Assembly: GCA_963851385.1 (NCBI GenBank)
Contig: CAWKPE010000010.1
Coordinates: 186,001 to 250,000, forward strand
Direction of reading: 5' to 3'
DNA length: 64,000 nucleotides
Source: CAWEFA01 sp963851385
Lineage (GTDB): Bacteria; Bacteroidota; Bacteroidia; Bacteroidales; DTGW01
Part shown: in pieces, positions 17,054 through 26,073 of the stretch
Layout: the number at the start of each line of letters is the position of its first letter
How positions within the stretch are numbered: the first letter of the stretch is position 1
Position numbers and translations under genes: made by a program
The notes under the pieces: model-generated
Told to the model about the DNA's origin: nothing
Databases searched by the model: none
The model's input: only the letters and a program-made list of their open reading frames with translations

Positions 17054-18379
17054 TTACATACTGCTTCTACCTTTAATACGGCCAGTTTTCATCAAACCGT
17101 CGTAATGACGCATCAGCAGATGACTTTCTATTTGTTGCAATGTATCAAGAATTACACCAACCATAATCAGCAAGCTTGTACCTCCATAAAAATGGGCAAA
17201 TTTATTTTGCATACCCGAAAGGATAGCAAATGCCGGCAAGATTGCTACAATTGCTAAAAATATTGCCCCAGGTAAAGTAATTTTTGACATGACTGAATCA
17301 ATAAATTCAGAAGTTTTTCTTCCGGGTTTGACACCAGGAATAAATCCACCATTTTTTTTCATATCTTCTGCCATTTGATTGGGATTAACAGTAATGGCAG
17401 TGTAAAAATATGTAAATACGACTATAAGCAATCCAAATACAAAATTATACCAAAACCCAGTAATATGTGAAAAAGCAGAAACAAAACCGCTTATACTTTC
17501 AGATTTTGCAAAACCAGCAACAGTAATTGGAATAAACATAAGAGCCTGTGCAAATATTATTGGCATAACACCGGCAGCATTCACCTTTAATGGTATATAT
17601 TGGCGAACTCCACCATATTGTTTATTACCTACAATTCTTTTTGCATACTGCACAGGAATACGCCTTGTTCCCTGAATAAGTAAAATAGTGCCTGCAAATA
17701 CTACAAATAAAACTATCAATTCAGCTAAAAGAACTACTAAACCTCCTCCTTTCTGCTCTAATCTTGATCCGAATTCTTCTAATAAAGCCGAAGGAAGCCT
17801 AGCAATAATTCCAATCATAATTAACAGTGAAATTCCGTTCCCAATTCCCTTTTCAGTTACTCTTTCGCCGAGCCACATTATAAATATAGTTCCTGCAGTT
17901 AATAATATAGCTCCAGTGACATCAAACAAGGCACCTCCCTTAAAAGCTTCACGGGGTATTGTAGCATGAAGATTTGCCAAATAACTTGGAGCTTGTAAAA
18001 GTAAAATAAGAACAGTCAAATAACGAGTATGCTGATTCATTTTGCGACGACCACTCTCGCCCTCTTTCTGTAATCTCTGATAATAAGGAACTGCCATCCC
18101 CAGCAATTGCATAACAATAGATGCAGAGATATAAGGCATAACACCAAGAGCAAAAACAGATGCGTTAGAAAAAGCACCTCCTGAAAACATGTCAAGTATT
18201 CCAAGTATACCAGAATTGACCTGATTTTTTAATTGACCAAGCATTAATGGATCAATACCTGGCAAGACAACAAATGAACCAAGCCTATATATAAGTACAA
18301 TGCCTAAAGTATAGAGTATTCTTGCACGCAATTCCTCTATCTTCCAGATATTACTTAAAGTTTCAATAAACTTTTTCAT
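17054..18379 (-). CDS. secY: Preprotein translocase subunit SecY
   Basis: The 441-residue, ten-helix channel of the Sec translocon in the inner membrane. The segment PGIDPLMLGQL (about 39-49) near the plug, GISLLIMIGIIARLP and the cytosolic loop GTRRIPVQYAKR (about 237-248) are characteristic. Its ATG overlaps the rplO stop codon in a TAATG junction, so the two are translationally coupled. Confidence 0.98.
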   Translation of the reverse strand: MKKFIETLSNIWKIEELRARILYTLGIVLIYRLGSFVVLPGIDPLMLGQLKNQVNSGILGILDMFSGGAFSNASVFALGVMPYISASIVMQLLGMAVPYYQRLQKEGESGRRKMNQHTRYLTVLILLLQAPSYLANLHATIPREAFKGGALFDVTGAILLTAGTIFIMWLGERVTEKGIGNGISLLIMIGIIARLPSALLEEFGSRLEQKGGGLVVLLAELIVLFVVFAGTILLIQGTRRIPVQYAKRIVGNKQYGGVRQYIPLKVNAAGVMPIIFAQALMFIPITVAGFAKSESISGFVSAFSHITGFWYNFVFGLLIVVFTYFYTAITVNPNQMAEDMKKNGGFIPGVKPGRKTSEFIDSVMSKITLPGAIFLAIVAILPAFAILSGMQNKFAHFYGGTSLLIMVGVILDTLQQIESHLLMRHYDGLMKTGRIKGRSSM

Positions 18380-18828
18380 TAGTCAACAAGTTTTACTGCG
18401 GTTCCTTTAACTTCCAAAATAGCTGCCTCAGCAGACTTTGAAAAGGCATGAGCCTTTACTTCAAGTTTAGCAACTAACTTTCCTTTGCCCAATATTTTAA
18501 TAAGATTGTTTTTAGATGCCAGACCCGCTTCAATAAGTACCTGAGGACTGACACTTGTAAGTCCTTTGTCAGCTAATCTTTGCAAAACTTCAATATTAAT
18601 AGCTTTGTATTCAACTCTGTTGTAATTAGTAAAACCAAATTTAGGCAAGCGCCTTTGTATGGGCATTTGACCTCCTTCAAAACCTCTTTTTCTTGAATAT
18701 CCTGAGCGAGATTTAGCACCTTTATGCCCTCTTCCGGAAGTACCACCATCTGTAGATCCCTGTCCTCTTCCAGCACGTTTATTGGCTCTTATAGATTTTT
18801 TTGCCGGTTTTAAATTACTCAAATCCAT
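18379..18828 (-). CDS. rplO: 50S ribosomal protein L15
   Basis: A 149-residue protein. The N-terminal Arg/Gly-rich extension RAGRGQGSTDGGTSGRGHKG (about 19-38) threads into the large subunit, and GFEGGQMPIQRRLPKFGF (about 49-66) is the L15 signature. It is 92 bases after rpmD. Confidence 0.98.
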   Translation of the reverse strand: MDLSNLKPAKKSIRANKRAGRGQGSTDGGTSGRGHKGAKSRSGYSRKRGFEGGQMPIQRRLPKFGFTNYNRVEYKAINIEVLQRLADKGLTSVSPQVLIEAGLASKNNLIKILGKGKLVAKLEVKAHAFSKSAEAAILEVKGTAVKLVD

Positions 18829-18920
18829 GATGTTTTTTATTTGTTTTTAGTTGTTTGTTAATAGTCGTTTGCAGAGAAATATTTTCCATCAACTTACAAC
18901 CATCAACTATTTTCTATATT

Positions 18921-19100
18921 TTAAATTGGTTCAGTCTTTACTAAATGATGCACTTTCGCAATCATTCCTTTAATTACCGGATTGACTTCTACCTCAACAC
19001 TGCTATTGCGTTTACCAAGACCTAATGCTTGAAGAGTTCGCAGTTGACGTTTAGTGCTACCGCTTTTACCTTTTACCAAAACAACTTTTATTTTACTCAT
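18921..19100 (-). CDS. rpmD: 50S ribosomal protein L30
   Basis: This 59-residue gene was read directly from the minus strand. It starts MSKIKVVLVKGKSGSTKRQL and continues RTLQALGLGKRNSSVEV, then PVIKGMIAKVHHLVKTEPI to the stop. The pattern KRQLRTLQALGLGK is typical of L30, and the position between rpsE and rplO is the expected one. Confidence 0.95.
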   Translation of the reverse strand: MSKIKVVLVKGKSGSTKRQLRTLQALGLGKRNSSVEVEVNPVIKGMIAKVHHLVKTEPI

Positions 19101-19119
19101 AATACATTAGAAAAATCAA

Positions 19120-19638
19120 TTATCCTTTAAATACTTTTTCTATAGTTATATCTCGTGATTGAGCTACCCTGATAGGATCACGGAGTTCAAGTAAAGCACG
19201 AAAAGTAGCTTTTACTAAATTGTGAGGGTTAGATGATCCTTTTGATTTTGCAAGCACATCGTGGATACCAACACTTTCAAGCACTGCGCGCATAGCACCT
19301 CCTGCTTTTACGCCAGTACCACCAGAAGCAGGTTTTAAAAATACCTTTGCACCACCATATTTAGCAATTTGTTCATGAGGAATAGTGCCTTTATAAATCG
19401 GAACCTTAATCAGGTTTTTCTTAGCATCTTCAATTCCTTTTGATATTGCAGTAGTAACTTCACTGGCTTTTCCTAAACCATAACCTACAATTCCATCTTC
19501 GTTGCCTACTACAACTATTGCTGAAAAACTGAAAGTACGGCCTCCTTTTGTAACCTTAGTTACACGCTGAATACTTACTAACCTGTCTTTTAGTTCCAGA
19601 TCGCTTGTTTTTACTTTACGAATAGCGTTTTCTGACAT
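19120..19638 (-). CDS. rpsE: 30S ribosomal protein S5
   Basis: A 172-residue protein of the decoding-fidelity region. The dsRNA-binding half has KDRLVSIQRVTKVTKGGRTF (about 18-37). GYGLGKASEV follows, and the C-terminal half has KPASGGTGVKAGGAMRAVLE (about 102-121). It lies between rplR and rpmD. Confidence 0.98.
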   Translation of the reverse strand: MSENAIRKVKTSDLELKDRLVSIQRVTKVTKGGRTFSFSAIVVVGNEDGIVGYGLGKASEVTTAISKGIEDAKKNLIKVPIYKGTIPHEQIAKYGGAKVFLKPASGGTGVKAGGAMRAVLESVGIHDVLAKSKGSSNPHNLVKATFRALLELRDPIRVAQSRDITIEKVFKG

Positions 19639-19644
19639 AATCTA

Positions 19645-20004
19645 CTATAATTTAAGACCGCCTTCACGGGCAGCATCTGCTAAAATTTTAACTCTTCCAT
19701 GATACAGGTATCCATTGCGATCAAAAACAACTTCTTTAATACCTTTTTGCAAGCTAATTTCTGCTATCTTTTTTCCAACAAGTTTAGCCTGTTCAGCTTT
19801 TTTCCCTTTTGATGCTTCTGCAATTTCCTTTATTGTTGAAGAAACAGCAGCAAGAGTATGTCCTGATAAATCATCTACCAATTGAACATATATTTGTTTA
19901 TTGCTGCGAAAAACAGACATTCTTGGTTTCAGGCTAGTGCCAGACACTTGCTTCCTGATCCTGTGTTTAATTCTTATTCTTCTTTCAAGCTTTGTTAATG
20001 ACAT
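19645..20004 (-). CDS. rplR: 50S ribosomal protein L18
   Basis: A 119-residue 5S rRNA-binding protein. RRIRIKHRIRKQVSGT at 8-23, RPRMSVFRSNKQIYVQ-like sequence next, and the C-terminal FDRNGYLYHGRVKILADAAREGGLKL identify it. Confidence 0.98.
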   Translation of the reverse strand: MSLTKLERRIRIKHRIRKQVSGTSLKPRMSVFRSNKQIYVQLVDDLSGHTLAAVSSTIKEIAEASKGKKAEQAKLVGKKIAEISLQKGIKEVVFDRNGYLYHGRVKILADAAREGGLKL

Positions 20005-20016
20005 ATTCTTAATATT

Positions 20017-20580
20017 TTACTTTGCAGCTGCAGCTGCAGTTTTACCGGCTTTTCTTCTGATCTTTTCACCAACAAACTTAATACCTTTACCTTTGTAAGG
20101 TTCTGGTTTTCTGAGTGAACGTATTTTTGCAGCAACTACACCCAGTAATTGTTTATCGGCACTTTTAAGTGTAATAACAGGATTGGATCTTTTTTCAGTC
20201 TTAGCTTCTACTTTAACTTCCTTAGGTATCTGAAATAAAATTTCATGTGAATAACCAAGAGCTAATTCAAGATTTTGTCCTTTTGCTTCTGCTCTATAAC
20301 CTACTCCGACTAATTCCTGTTCAATTGTAAAACCTACTGATACACCTTTAACCATATTGGCAATTAAAGATCTGTATAAACCATGCAATGAACGATGACG
20401 TTTTTGATCCGTTGGTCTTGTAACTAAAATCTGATTGTCTTCTATTGTAACTTTGATATCAGGATCAACTTTTTGTTTCAATTCTCCTAGTGGACCTTTA
20501 ACTGTAACTAAATTTGAAGAATCAACAGTTATTGTCACACCTTTTGGTATATCTATCGGTAATTTTCCAATTCTTGACAT
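20017..20580 (-). CDS. rplF: 50S ribosomal protein L6
   Basis: The protein begins MSRIGKLPIDIPKGVTI at the ATG ending at 20580; an earlier in-frame start would add 11 residues that are not conserved. The 187 residues form two similar domains, with the L6 signature PEPYKGKGIKFVGEKIRRKAGK near the C-terminus (about 160-181). The tail is Ala-rich. Confidence 0.97.
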   Translation of the reverse strand: MSRIGKLPIDIPKGVTITVDSSNLVTVKGPLGELKQKVDPDIKVTIEDNQILVTRPTDQKRHRSLHGLYRSLIANMVKGVSVGFTIEQELVGVGYRAEAKGQNLELALGYSHEILFQIPKEVKVEAKTEKRSNPVITLKSADKQLLGVVAAKIRSLRKPEPYKGKGIKFVGEKIRRKAGKTAAAAAK

Positions 20581-20597
20581 TGTATTATTCCTCCGAA

Positions 20598-20994
20598 TTA
20601 ATAAACATAACATAAAACTTCTCCGCCGATATTTTTCTCTCGTGCTTCTTTATCGGTCATTACTCCTTGAGAAGTTGATAATATAGCTATTCCAAGACCA
20701 TTTAATATTCTTGGCATATTTTCTTTGCCAGCATAATTTCGTAAGCCCGGACGGCTTACTCTTTGTATTGATTTAATAGCAGATTTCCTGTTTTCAGGAT
20801 TGATATTTTAAAGCAATTTTAATTATACCCTGCGGGCCCTGGTCCTCAAATTTGTAATTCAGGATATAACCTTTTTCATAAAGAATTTTAGTTATTTCTT
20901 TTTTTAAATTTGAAGCAGGTATCTCTACAATTCTATGATTAGCTTTAATAGCGTTTCTTAATCTGGTAAGAAAATCTGCAATAGGATCTGTCAT
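20598..20994 (-). CDS. rpsH: 30S ribosomal protein S8 (one frameshift in this sequence)
   Basis: The N-terminal half reads MTDPIADFLTRLRNAIKANH up to IKIALKYQ, then stops. The other frame continues NPENRKSAIKSIQRVSRPGL through a normal S8 C-terminus ending GGEVLCYVY at 20598. Removing one base at about 20802 joins them into a 131-residue S8. S8 is essential and single copy, so I treat this as a one-base insertion error in the sequence. S8 is the usual autogenous repressor of the spc operon; no leader site was checked. Confidence 0.92.
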
Positions 20995-21016
20995 TATTAA
21001 TATTTCATTTATAATT

Positions 21017-21286
21017 TTACCAACTAGCTTTTTTAACTCCAGGAATTAAACCTTTAGAAGCCATTTCACGGAATAGTATGCGACTGATTCCAAACTGGCG
21101 AATATAACCTTTTGGACGACCAGTAATCATGCAACGATTATGCATCCTGATAGGATTTGAGTTTTTAGGCAAATTTTGTAATGCACTATAATCACCAGCA
21201 GCCTTTAACTTGGCTCTTTTTTCGGCATATTTATCTACAAGATTTTTACGCTTAACTTCGCGTGCTTTCATTGATTCCTTAGCCAT
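21017..21286 (-). CDS. rpsN: 30S ribosomal protein S14, zinc-free form
   Basis: At 89 residues this is the longer S14 type that lacks the zinc CxxC pair. AKESMKAREVKRKNLVDKYA at the start and the C-terminal RNRCxxTGRPxGYxRxFGxxR pattern (here HNRCMITGRPKGYIRQFGIS) are diagnostic. Confidence 0.97.
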   Translation of the reverse strand: MAKESMKAREVKRKNLVDKYAEKRAKLKAAGDYSALQNLPKNSNPIRMHNRCMITGRPKGYIRQFGISRILFREMASKGLIPGVKKASW

Positions 21287-21289
21287 ATA

Positions 21290-21847
21290 TTATTTCTTTT
21301 TCATAGTTTTAAACGGAATACCAAATTCTCTTAACAAAGCCATACCTTCTTCATCAGTATTAGCAGAAGTAATGAAACTGATTTCAAGTCCCATTAATTT
21401 TGTTATCTTGTCAATATCGATTTCAGGAAAAATTATTTGTTCTGTTAACCCAAGATTGTAATTTCCACGACCATCAAATTTGCTATTAACTCCTTTAAAG
21501 TCGCGGATACGAGGCAATGCAACAGATATTAATCTTTCAAGGAATTCGTACATCTTGTCTTGACGAAGTGTAACCTTCACTCCAATGGGCATTTTCCTCC
21601 TCAGTTTAAAATTCGAAATATCTTTCTTTGCATAAGTTTGAATTGCTTTTTGTCCACTGATATTACTTAACTCATTAAGCGCAACTTCAATTAGTTTTTT
21701 ATCAGCAACAGCATCTCCAACACCCTGGTTAAGAATTATCTTTTCCAACTTTGGAACCTGCATTACACTTTTATATTTGAATTCTTTTTTTAATGCAGGA
21801 ATAATTTCTTCTTTATATTTACGCTTTAGATTAGGTACGTAATTCAT
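21290..21847 (-). CDS. rplE: 50S ribosomal protein L5
   Basis: A 185-residue 5S rRNA-binding protein. YKEEIIPALKKEFKYKSVMQ (about 11-30), KLRRKMPIGVKVTLR and the segment GRGNYNLGLTEQIIFPEIDI (about 131-150) mark the family. Its ATG overlaps the rplX stop (TAATG), indicating translational coupling. Confidence 0.98.
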   Translation of the reverse strand: MNYVPNLKRKYKEEIIPALKKEFKYKSVMQVPKLEKIILNQGVGDAVADKKLIEVALNELSNISGQKAIQTYAKKDISNFKLRRKMPIGVKVTLRQDKMYEFLERLISVALPRIRDFKGVNSKFDGRGNYNLGLTEQIIFPEIDIDKITKLMGLEISFITSANTDEEGMALLREFGIPFKTMKKK

Positions 21848-22170
21848 TATTTTATTTCCTCCCCTGATTTTTTAGCGTATTTAACTAATTTATTATCTTC
21901 ATTGAGTCTGCGACCAATACGTGTTTTTTCACCACTTTTAGGATCAATCAGCATTAAATTTGAAACATGAATAGGAGCCTCTTTTTTTAAAATTCCACCT
22001 TGCGGACTTTTAGCATTTGGCTTAGTGTGTTTAGATACCAAATTTATGCCTTCTACTATGGCTTTCTTTTTATCACGGATTACTTCAAGTACTCTACCTT
22101 GCCGGCCTTTATATTCGCCTGTATTTACTATTACAGTGTCGCCTTTTTTTATATGAAACTTAGTTTGCAT
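21847..22170 (-). CDS. rplX: 50S ribosomal protein L24
   Basis: A 107-residue assembly-initiating protein with a KOW motif at the start: HIKKGDTVIVNTGEYKGRQG (5-24). The segment EGINLVSKHTKPNAKSPQGG follows. It lies between rplN and rplE. Confidence 0.98.
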   Translation of the reverse strand: MQTKFHIKKGDTVIVNTGEYKGRQGRVLEVIRDKKKAIVEGINLVSKHTKPNAKSPQGGILKKEAPIHVSNLMLIDPKSGEKTRIGRRLNEDNKLVKYAKKSGEEIK

Positions 22171-22188
22171 TGAACTAATAATTAAAAA

Positions 22189-22554
22189 TTAAAGTACTTC
22201 AGGAGCAAGTGAAACAATTTTCATGTAATTGTCACGTAATTCTCTGGCAACAGGTCCAAATATACGTGTCCCACGAATTTCATCCACATTGTTTAACAAA
22301 ACAACTGCATTATCATCGAATCTTATATAAGAACCATCTGGTCTCCTGATTTCTTTTTTAGTACGAACTACAACTGCTTTACTTACTGTTCCTTTTTTTA
22401 CTTCGCCTGCAGGTAGCGCGCTTTTTACACTAACTACAATTTTATCTCCCACACTAGCATATCTTCTGCGTGTGCCTCCTAAAACACGAATGCAGAGCAC
22501 TTCTTTAGCGCCACTGTTATCTGCTACTGCTAATCTGGTTTCCTGCTGTATCAT
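22189..22554 (-). CDS. rplN: 50S ribosomal protein L14
   Basis: A 121-residue protein beginning MIQQETRLAVADNSGAKEVL, with GDKIVVSVKSALPAGEVKKG in the middle and ARELRDNYMKIVSLAPEVL at the end, all typical of L14. It is three bases after rpsQ. Confidence 0.98.
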   Translation of the reverse strand: MIQQETRLAVADNSGAKEVLCIRVLGGTRRRYASVGDKIVVSVKSALPAGEVKKGTVSKAVVVRTKKEIRRPDGSYIRFDDNAVVLLNNVDEIRGTRIFGPVARELRDNYMKIVSLAPEVL

Positions 22555-22556
22555 GA

Positions 22557-22811
22557 TTATTTAACTTTCTCGATAATTTCTACTAATCTCCATCTTTTTG
22601 ATTTAGATAATGGCTTTGTTTCCATAATCTTTACAGTATCTCCTATGCTGCAAGCATTTTGTTCGTCGTGCGCGTATAATTTAGAAGTTTTATTTACGAA
22701 TTTTCCGTAAATAGGATGTTTCATTTTACGCTTTACAGTAACAATAATGGTTTTTTCCATTTTGTTGCTTACTACAACGCCAATACGTTCTTTTCGTAAG
22801 TTTCTTTCCAT
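22557..22811 (-). CDS. rpsQ: 30S ribosomal protein S17
   Basis: An 84-residue OB-fold protein that binds 16S rRNA. RKERIGVVVSNKMEKTIIVT (6-25) and the S17 signature GDTVKIMETKPLSKSKRWRL (58-77) are present. Confidence 0.98.
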   Translation of the reverse strand: MERNLRKERIGVVVSNKMEKTIIVTVKRKMKHPIYGKFVNKTSKLYAHDEQNACSIGDTVKIMETKPLSKSKRWRLVEIIEKVK

Positions 22812-22827
22812 CGTATATTCTTATTTG

Positions 22828-23025
22828 CTATTGCTCAGTTAAAACTCTTTTGCGTAATTCGCTCTGCATCCGGGCAATATTTTTACGAGTTAAATTTATC
22901 TTCATCGGATTGTCCAGAGGTGATACGGCATGATTCATTCGAAGCTTTACCAACACGGTTTTTTCCGCATCGATTCTTTCTTCAATTTCTTTTGTTGTTA
23001 ATTCCTTAATAATTTCTCTTTTCAT
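22828..23025 (-). CDS. rpmC: 50S ribosomal protein L29
   Basis: A 65-residue two-helix protein near the peptide exit tunnel. It contains ELTTKEIEERI (7-17) and the family segment NPMKINLTRKNIARMQSELR (39-58). Confidence 0.96.
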   Translation of the reverse strand: MKREIIKELTTKEIEERIDAEKTVLVKLRMNHAVSPLDNPMKINLTRKNIARMQSELRKRVLTEQ

Positions 23026-23031
23026 AATTTA

Positions 23032-23458
23032 TCAGATTGTTTCTGAATAATCACGTCGTACCATAAATTTGGTTGTAATAGGTAATTTCTGTGAAGCACG
23101 TTGTAATGCTTCTTTAGCAACACTAAAAGGAACACCGTCAATTTCAATAATAATACGTCCAGGTGTAATTGGAGCCACAAAACCTTCAGGAGCACCTTTA
23201 CCCTTTCCCATACGAACTTCAGCTGGTTTCTTGGTTATAGGTTTATCAGGAAAAATTCGAATCCATACTTGGCCTTCACGTTTCATATGGCGGCTGACAG
23301 CCTGACGTGCTGCTTCCAATTGTCTTCCTGTAATCCATGCAGCTTTCTTCAGCTTTAATAGCAAATGAACCAAATGCAATAGTGTTGCCACGTTGCGCAT
23401 TTCCTTTCATCTTGCCTTTTTGCTGCCTTCTATATTTTGTCTTTTTCGGCTGTAACAT
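23032..23458 (-). CDS. rplP: 50S ribosomal protein L16 (one frameshift in this sequence)
   Basis: The first part (MLQPKKTKYRRQQKGKMKGN to FGSFAIKA) is in one frame and the rest (AWITGRQLEAARQAVSRHMK to the stop at 23032) in another. Removing one base from the T run at 23344-23346 yields FAIKAEEAAWITGRQ and a 141-residue L16. L16 organises the A-site region and is needed for growth, so a one-base insertion error is the likely cause. Confidence 0.93.
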
Positions 23459-23475
23459 TTTTAATAAGTGTTATA

Positions 23476-24180
23476 TTATTTCCGTCTTCTTTTGAAATCA
23501 CCACCACCTTTTTGTTTTTGGCTCTTTAGTCCAATATTAGGAGTGAGATCACGTTTACCAAAAATTTCTCCATTACAAATCCAAACTTTTACTCCTAAAC
23601 AACCAACTTTTGTATGAGCTTCAGCGAGAGCATAATCAATATCTGCACGAAAAGTATGTAGTGGAATACGTCCTTCTTTCAGCATTTCTGTACGGGCCAT
23701 TTCTGCTCCACCCAAGCGTCCTGAAATCATAACTTTTATACCTTCTGCACCCATGCGCATGGTTGACGCAATTGCCATTTTAATAGCTCGACGGTAAGAT
23801 ATTTTACCTTCAACCTGCCGGGCAATATTGTTAGCAACAATACATGCATCCAGTTCAGGTCTTTTAACTTCAAAAATATTGATCTGAACTTCTTTATTGG
23901 TTATTTTTTTTAATTCTTCTTTCAATTTATCCACTTCCTGGCCACCCTTACCAATTATGATACCTGGACGAGCAGTATTGACAGTAACAGTAATAAGTTT
24001 CAATGTACGTTCAATAATAATTTTAGAAATACTTGCTTTGGCTAAACGGGCATTAAGATATTCTCTTATCTTGGTATCTTCAATAAGTTTGCTGCTATAA
24101 TTTCTTCCACCATACCAATTAGAATCCCAACCTTTGATGATTCCTAACCTGTTTGAAATCGGATTAACTTTCTGTCCCAT
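23476..24180 (-). CDS. rpsC: 30S ribosomal protein S3
   Basis: A 234-residue protein at the mRNA entry channel. The KH domain holds the GxxG loop in IIGKGGQEVDKLKEELKK (about 76-93), and the C-terminal domain has GRLGGAEMARTE (about 154-165) and PLHTFRADIDYA. Confidence 0.98.
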   Translation of the reverse strand: MGQKVNPISNRLGIIKGWDSNWYGGRNYSSKLIEDTKIREYLNARLAKASISKIIIERTLKLITVTVNTARPGIIIGKGGQEVDKLKEELKKITNKEVQINIFEVKRPELDACIVANNIARQVEGKISYRRAIKMAIASTMRMGAEGIKVMISGRLGGAEMARTEMLKEGRIPLHTFRADIDYALAEAHTKVGCLGVKVWICNGEIFGKRDLTPNIGLKSQKQKGGGDFKRRRK

Positions 24181-24185
24181 CTATA

Positions 24186-24599
24186 TTAATTAGTTTGACT
24201 TGTGTTATTAACTGATTCTACTATTAACGTAACATGATTAGATCTTTTTCTAATCCGGTAACCTCTGCCTTGAGGCGCAGGACGAAGTCTTTTTAGTTGT
24301 CTGCCAGGATCAACAAATGCCTGTTTAACAACTAATTTTGTATCTTCAAGACGAACGCCTTCATTTTTAGCCTGCCAATTTGCAATAGCCGACATGAGCA
24401 ATTTTTCAATTCTACGCGAAGCTTCTTGCTGAGAAAACTTTAGTATATCAAGTGCTTTGTTTACTTCAATTCCACGAATAAGGTCAACAACCAATCGCAT
24501 TTTGCGTGGTGAAGTAGGGCAATTACGAAGAATGGCCATAGTTTTCTTCTGCTTGGCTTCTTTAAATTTATTCGCTGTATTTCTTTTACGTGCGCCCAT
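24186..24599 (-). CDS. rplV: 50S ribosomal protein L22
   Basis: A 137-residue protein whose loop lines the exit tunnel. RNCPTSPRKMRLVVDLIRG (25-43) and the C-terminal loop RPAPQGRGYRIRKRSNHVTL (about 106-125) are diagnostic. The first 20 residues (MGARKRNTANKFKEAKQKKT) are a basic extension typical of Bacteroidota. Confidence 0.97.
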   Translation of the reverse strand: MGARKRNTANKFKEAKQKKTMAILRNCPTSPRKMRLVVDLIRGIEVNKALDILKFSQQEASRRIEKLLMSAIANWQAKNEGVRLEDTKLVVKQAFVDPGRQLKRLRPAPQGRGYRIRKRSNHVTLIVESVNNTSQTN

Positions 24600-24638
24600 T
24601 TCAGTGTTCTGAATAATAATTTATTGCTATATGTTTTA

Positions 24639-24908
24639 CTAATCTTTTCTATTACCGCTGTGTCCACGGAATGTTCTGGTAGGTGCAAATTCACCTAACT
24701 TATGTCCAACCATATTTTCTGTTATATAAACAGGAATGAACTTATTACCATTGTGAACTGCTACTGTATGTCCAACAAAATCTGGTGGAATAACAGAAGC
24801 TCTTGCCCATGTTTTTACAACCGATTTTTTATTCGATTTATTCATAGCGGCAATTTTCTTATCCAGCTTATTATTAATATATGGTCCTTTTTTTAGTGAA
24901 CGGCTCAT
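24639..24908 (-). CDS. rpsS: 30S ribosomal protein S19
   Basis: An 89-residue head protein beginning MSRSLKKGPYINNKLDKKI. RASVIPPDFVGHTVAVHNGN (36-55) and GHKLGEFAPTRTFRGH (67-82) form the S19 signature. Confidence 0.98.
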   Translation of the reverse strand: MSRSLKKGPYINNKLDKKIAAMNKSNKKSVVKTWARASVIPPDFVGHTVAVHNGNKFIPVYITENMVGHKLGEFAPTRTFRGHSGNRKD

Positions 24909-24926
24909 AAAAGTATTATGTAAAAT

Positions 24927-25751
24927 TTATTTCTTTCTTTTTTCAATTATATATTTGTTAGAATCCTTGTTCTTTTTTCGTGTCTTATATCCCTTAGCTG
25001 GTATGCCCTTACGCGAACGAGGATGTCCTCCTGATGCACGGCCTTCACCTCCACCCATTGGATGATCTACCGGGTTCATAGCCACACCTCTGTTCCTTGG
25101 ACGACGGCCTAACCAACGTAAACGGCCAGCTTTGCCCATTTTTTCATTTGAATGATCAGTGTTGGAAACTGCACCAACTGTTGCACGACATGAAACCAAA
25201 ACCATACGTGATTCACCTGATGGAAGTTTGATAATAGCAAACTTGCCATCTCGTGAAGTAAGTTGTGCATAAGTTCCTGCACTTCTGGCCAACGTGCCAC
25301 CCTGGCCCGGACGAAGTTCTACATTATGTACGATAGTTCCTAATGGAATATCACTTAAAGGAAGAGTATTACCAATTTCCGGAGCTATTCCATTTCCACT
25401 CTGTATCTTCTGTCCTACTTTTAATCCATCTGGAGCTAAAATATATTTCTTATCTCCGTCAGAATAAACTAATAAAGCAATACGTGCAGTGCGGTTTGGA
25501 TCGTATTCAATACTTTTAACAACTGCCTGCATACCATCTTTACTTCTTGCAAAGTCAATTATACGATATTTACGTTTATGGCCTCCGCCAATATAACGTA
25601 TAGTCATTTTTCCAGTATTATTCCTGCCTCCGCTACTCTTGATAGTCTCAATTAAAGATTTCTCCGGGACAGTTTTAGTAATTTCGGAAAAATCACTTAA
25701 GATTTTGTCTCGCTGGCCAGGAGTTACCGGTTTATATTTATTCACTGCCAT
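24927..25751 (-). CDS. rplB: 50S ribosomal protein L2
   Basis: A 274-residue protein essential for peptidyl-transferase-centre assembly. The signature PVDHPMGGGEGRASGGHPRS (about 227-246) includes the conserved His near the active site. GRNNTGKMTIRYIGGGHKRK is seen near 40-59. Confidence 0.98.
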   Translation of the reverse strand: MAVNKYKPVTPGQRDKILSDFSEITKTVPEKSLIETIKSSGGRNNTGKMTIRYIGGGHKRKYRIIDFARSKDGMQAVVKSIEYDPNRTARIALLVYSDGDKKYILAPDGLKVGQKIQSGNGIAPEIGNTLPLSDIPLGTIVHNVELRPGQGGTLARSAGTYAQLTSRDGKFAIIKLPSGESRMVLVSCRATVGAVSNTDHSNEKMGKAGRLRWLGRRPRNRGVAMNPVDHPMGGGEGRASGGHPRSRKGIPAKGYKTRKKNKDSNKYIIEKRKK

Positions 25752-25760
25752 TGTTCAATC

Positions 25761-26051
25761 CTATATATTGCTGTAAAAATCAATTTTATCATCTTTTGCT
25801 ACTTTAACTATAGCTTTCTTATATGAACCAGTTCTACCCTGGATGAAACCACCCTTTGTATAACGGTTCTTGCTTTTACCACCTGCTATTGCAGTATTAA
25901 CTGATACAACAGTTACTCCGTACATGGCTTCAATAGCCTTTTTAATCTGCAATTTGTTAGCCCTCATGTCCACTCTAAAACCATAACAGTTGAGGGTTTC
26001 TCCCTGCGAGGTTAATTTTTCAGTAACTATTGGTTTAATTAAAACATCCAT
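25761..26051 (-). CDS. rplW: 50S ribosomal protein L23
   Basis: A 96-residue tunnel-exit protein that docks trigger factor and SRP. IKPIVTEKLT (5-14), ANKLQIKKAIEAMYGVTV (31-48) and SVNTAIAGGKSKNRYTKG are typical. Confidence 0.97.
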   Translation of the reverse strand: MDVLIKPIVTEKLTSQGETLNCYGFRVDMRANKLQIKKAIEAMYGVTVVSVNTAIAGGKSKNRYTKGGFIQGRTGSYKKAIVKVAKDDKIDFYSNI

Positions 26052-26073
26052 GGTATTTTTATTTCAATTGTTG

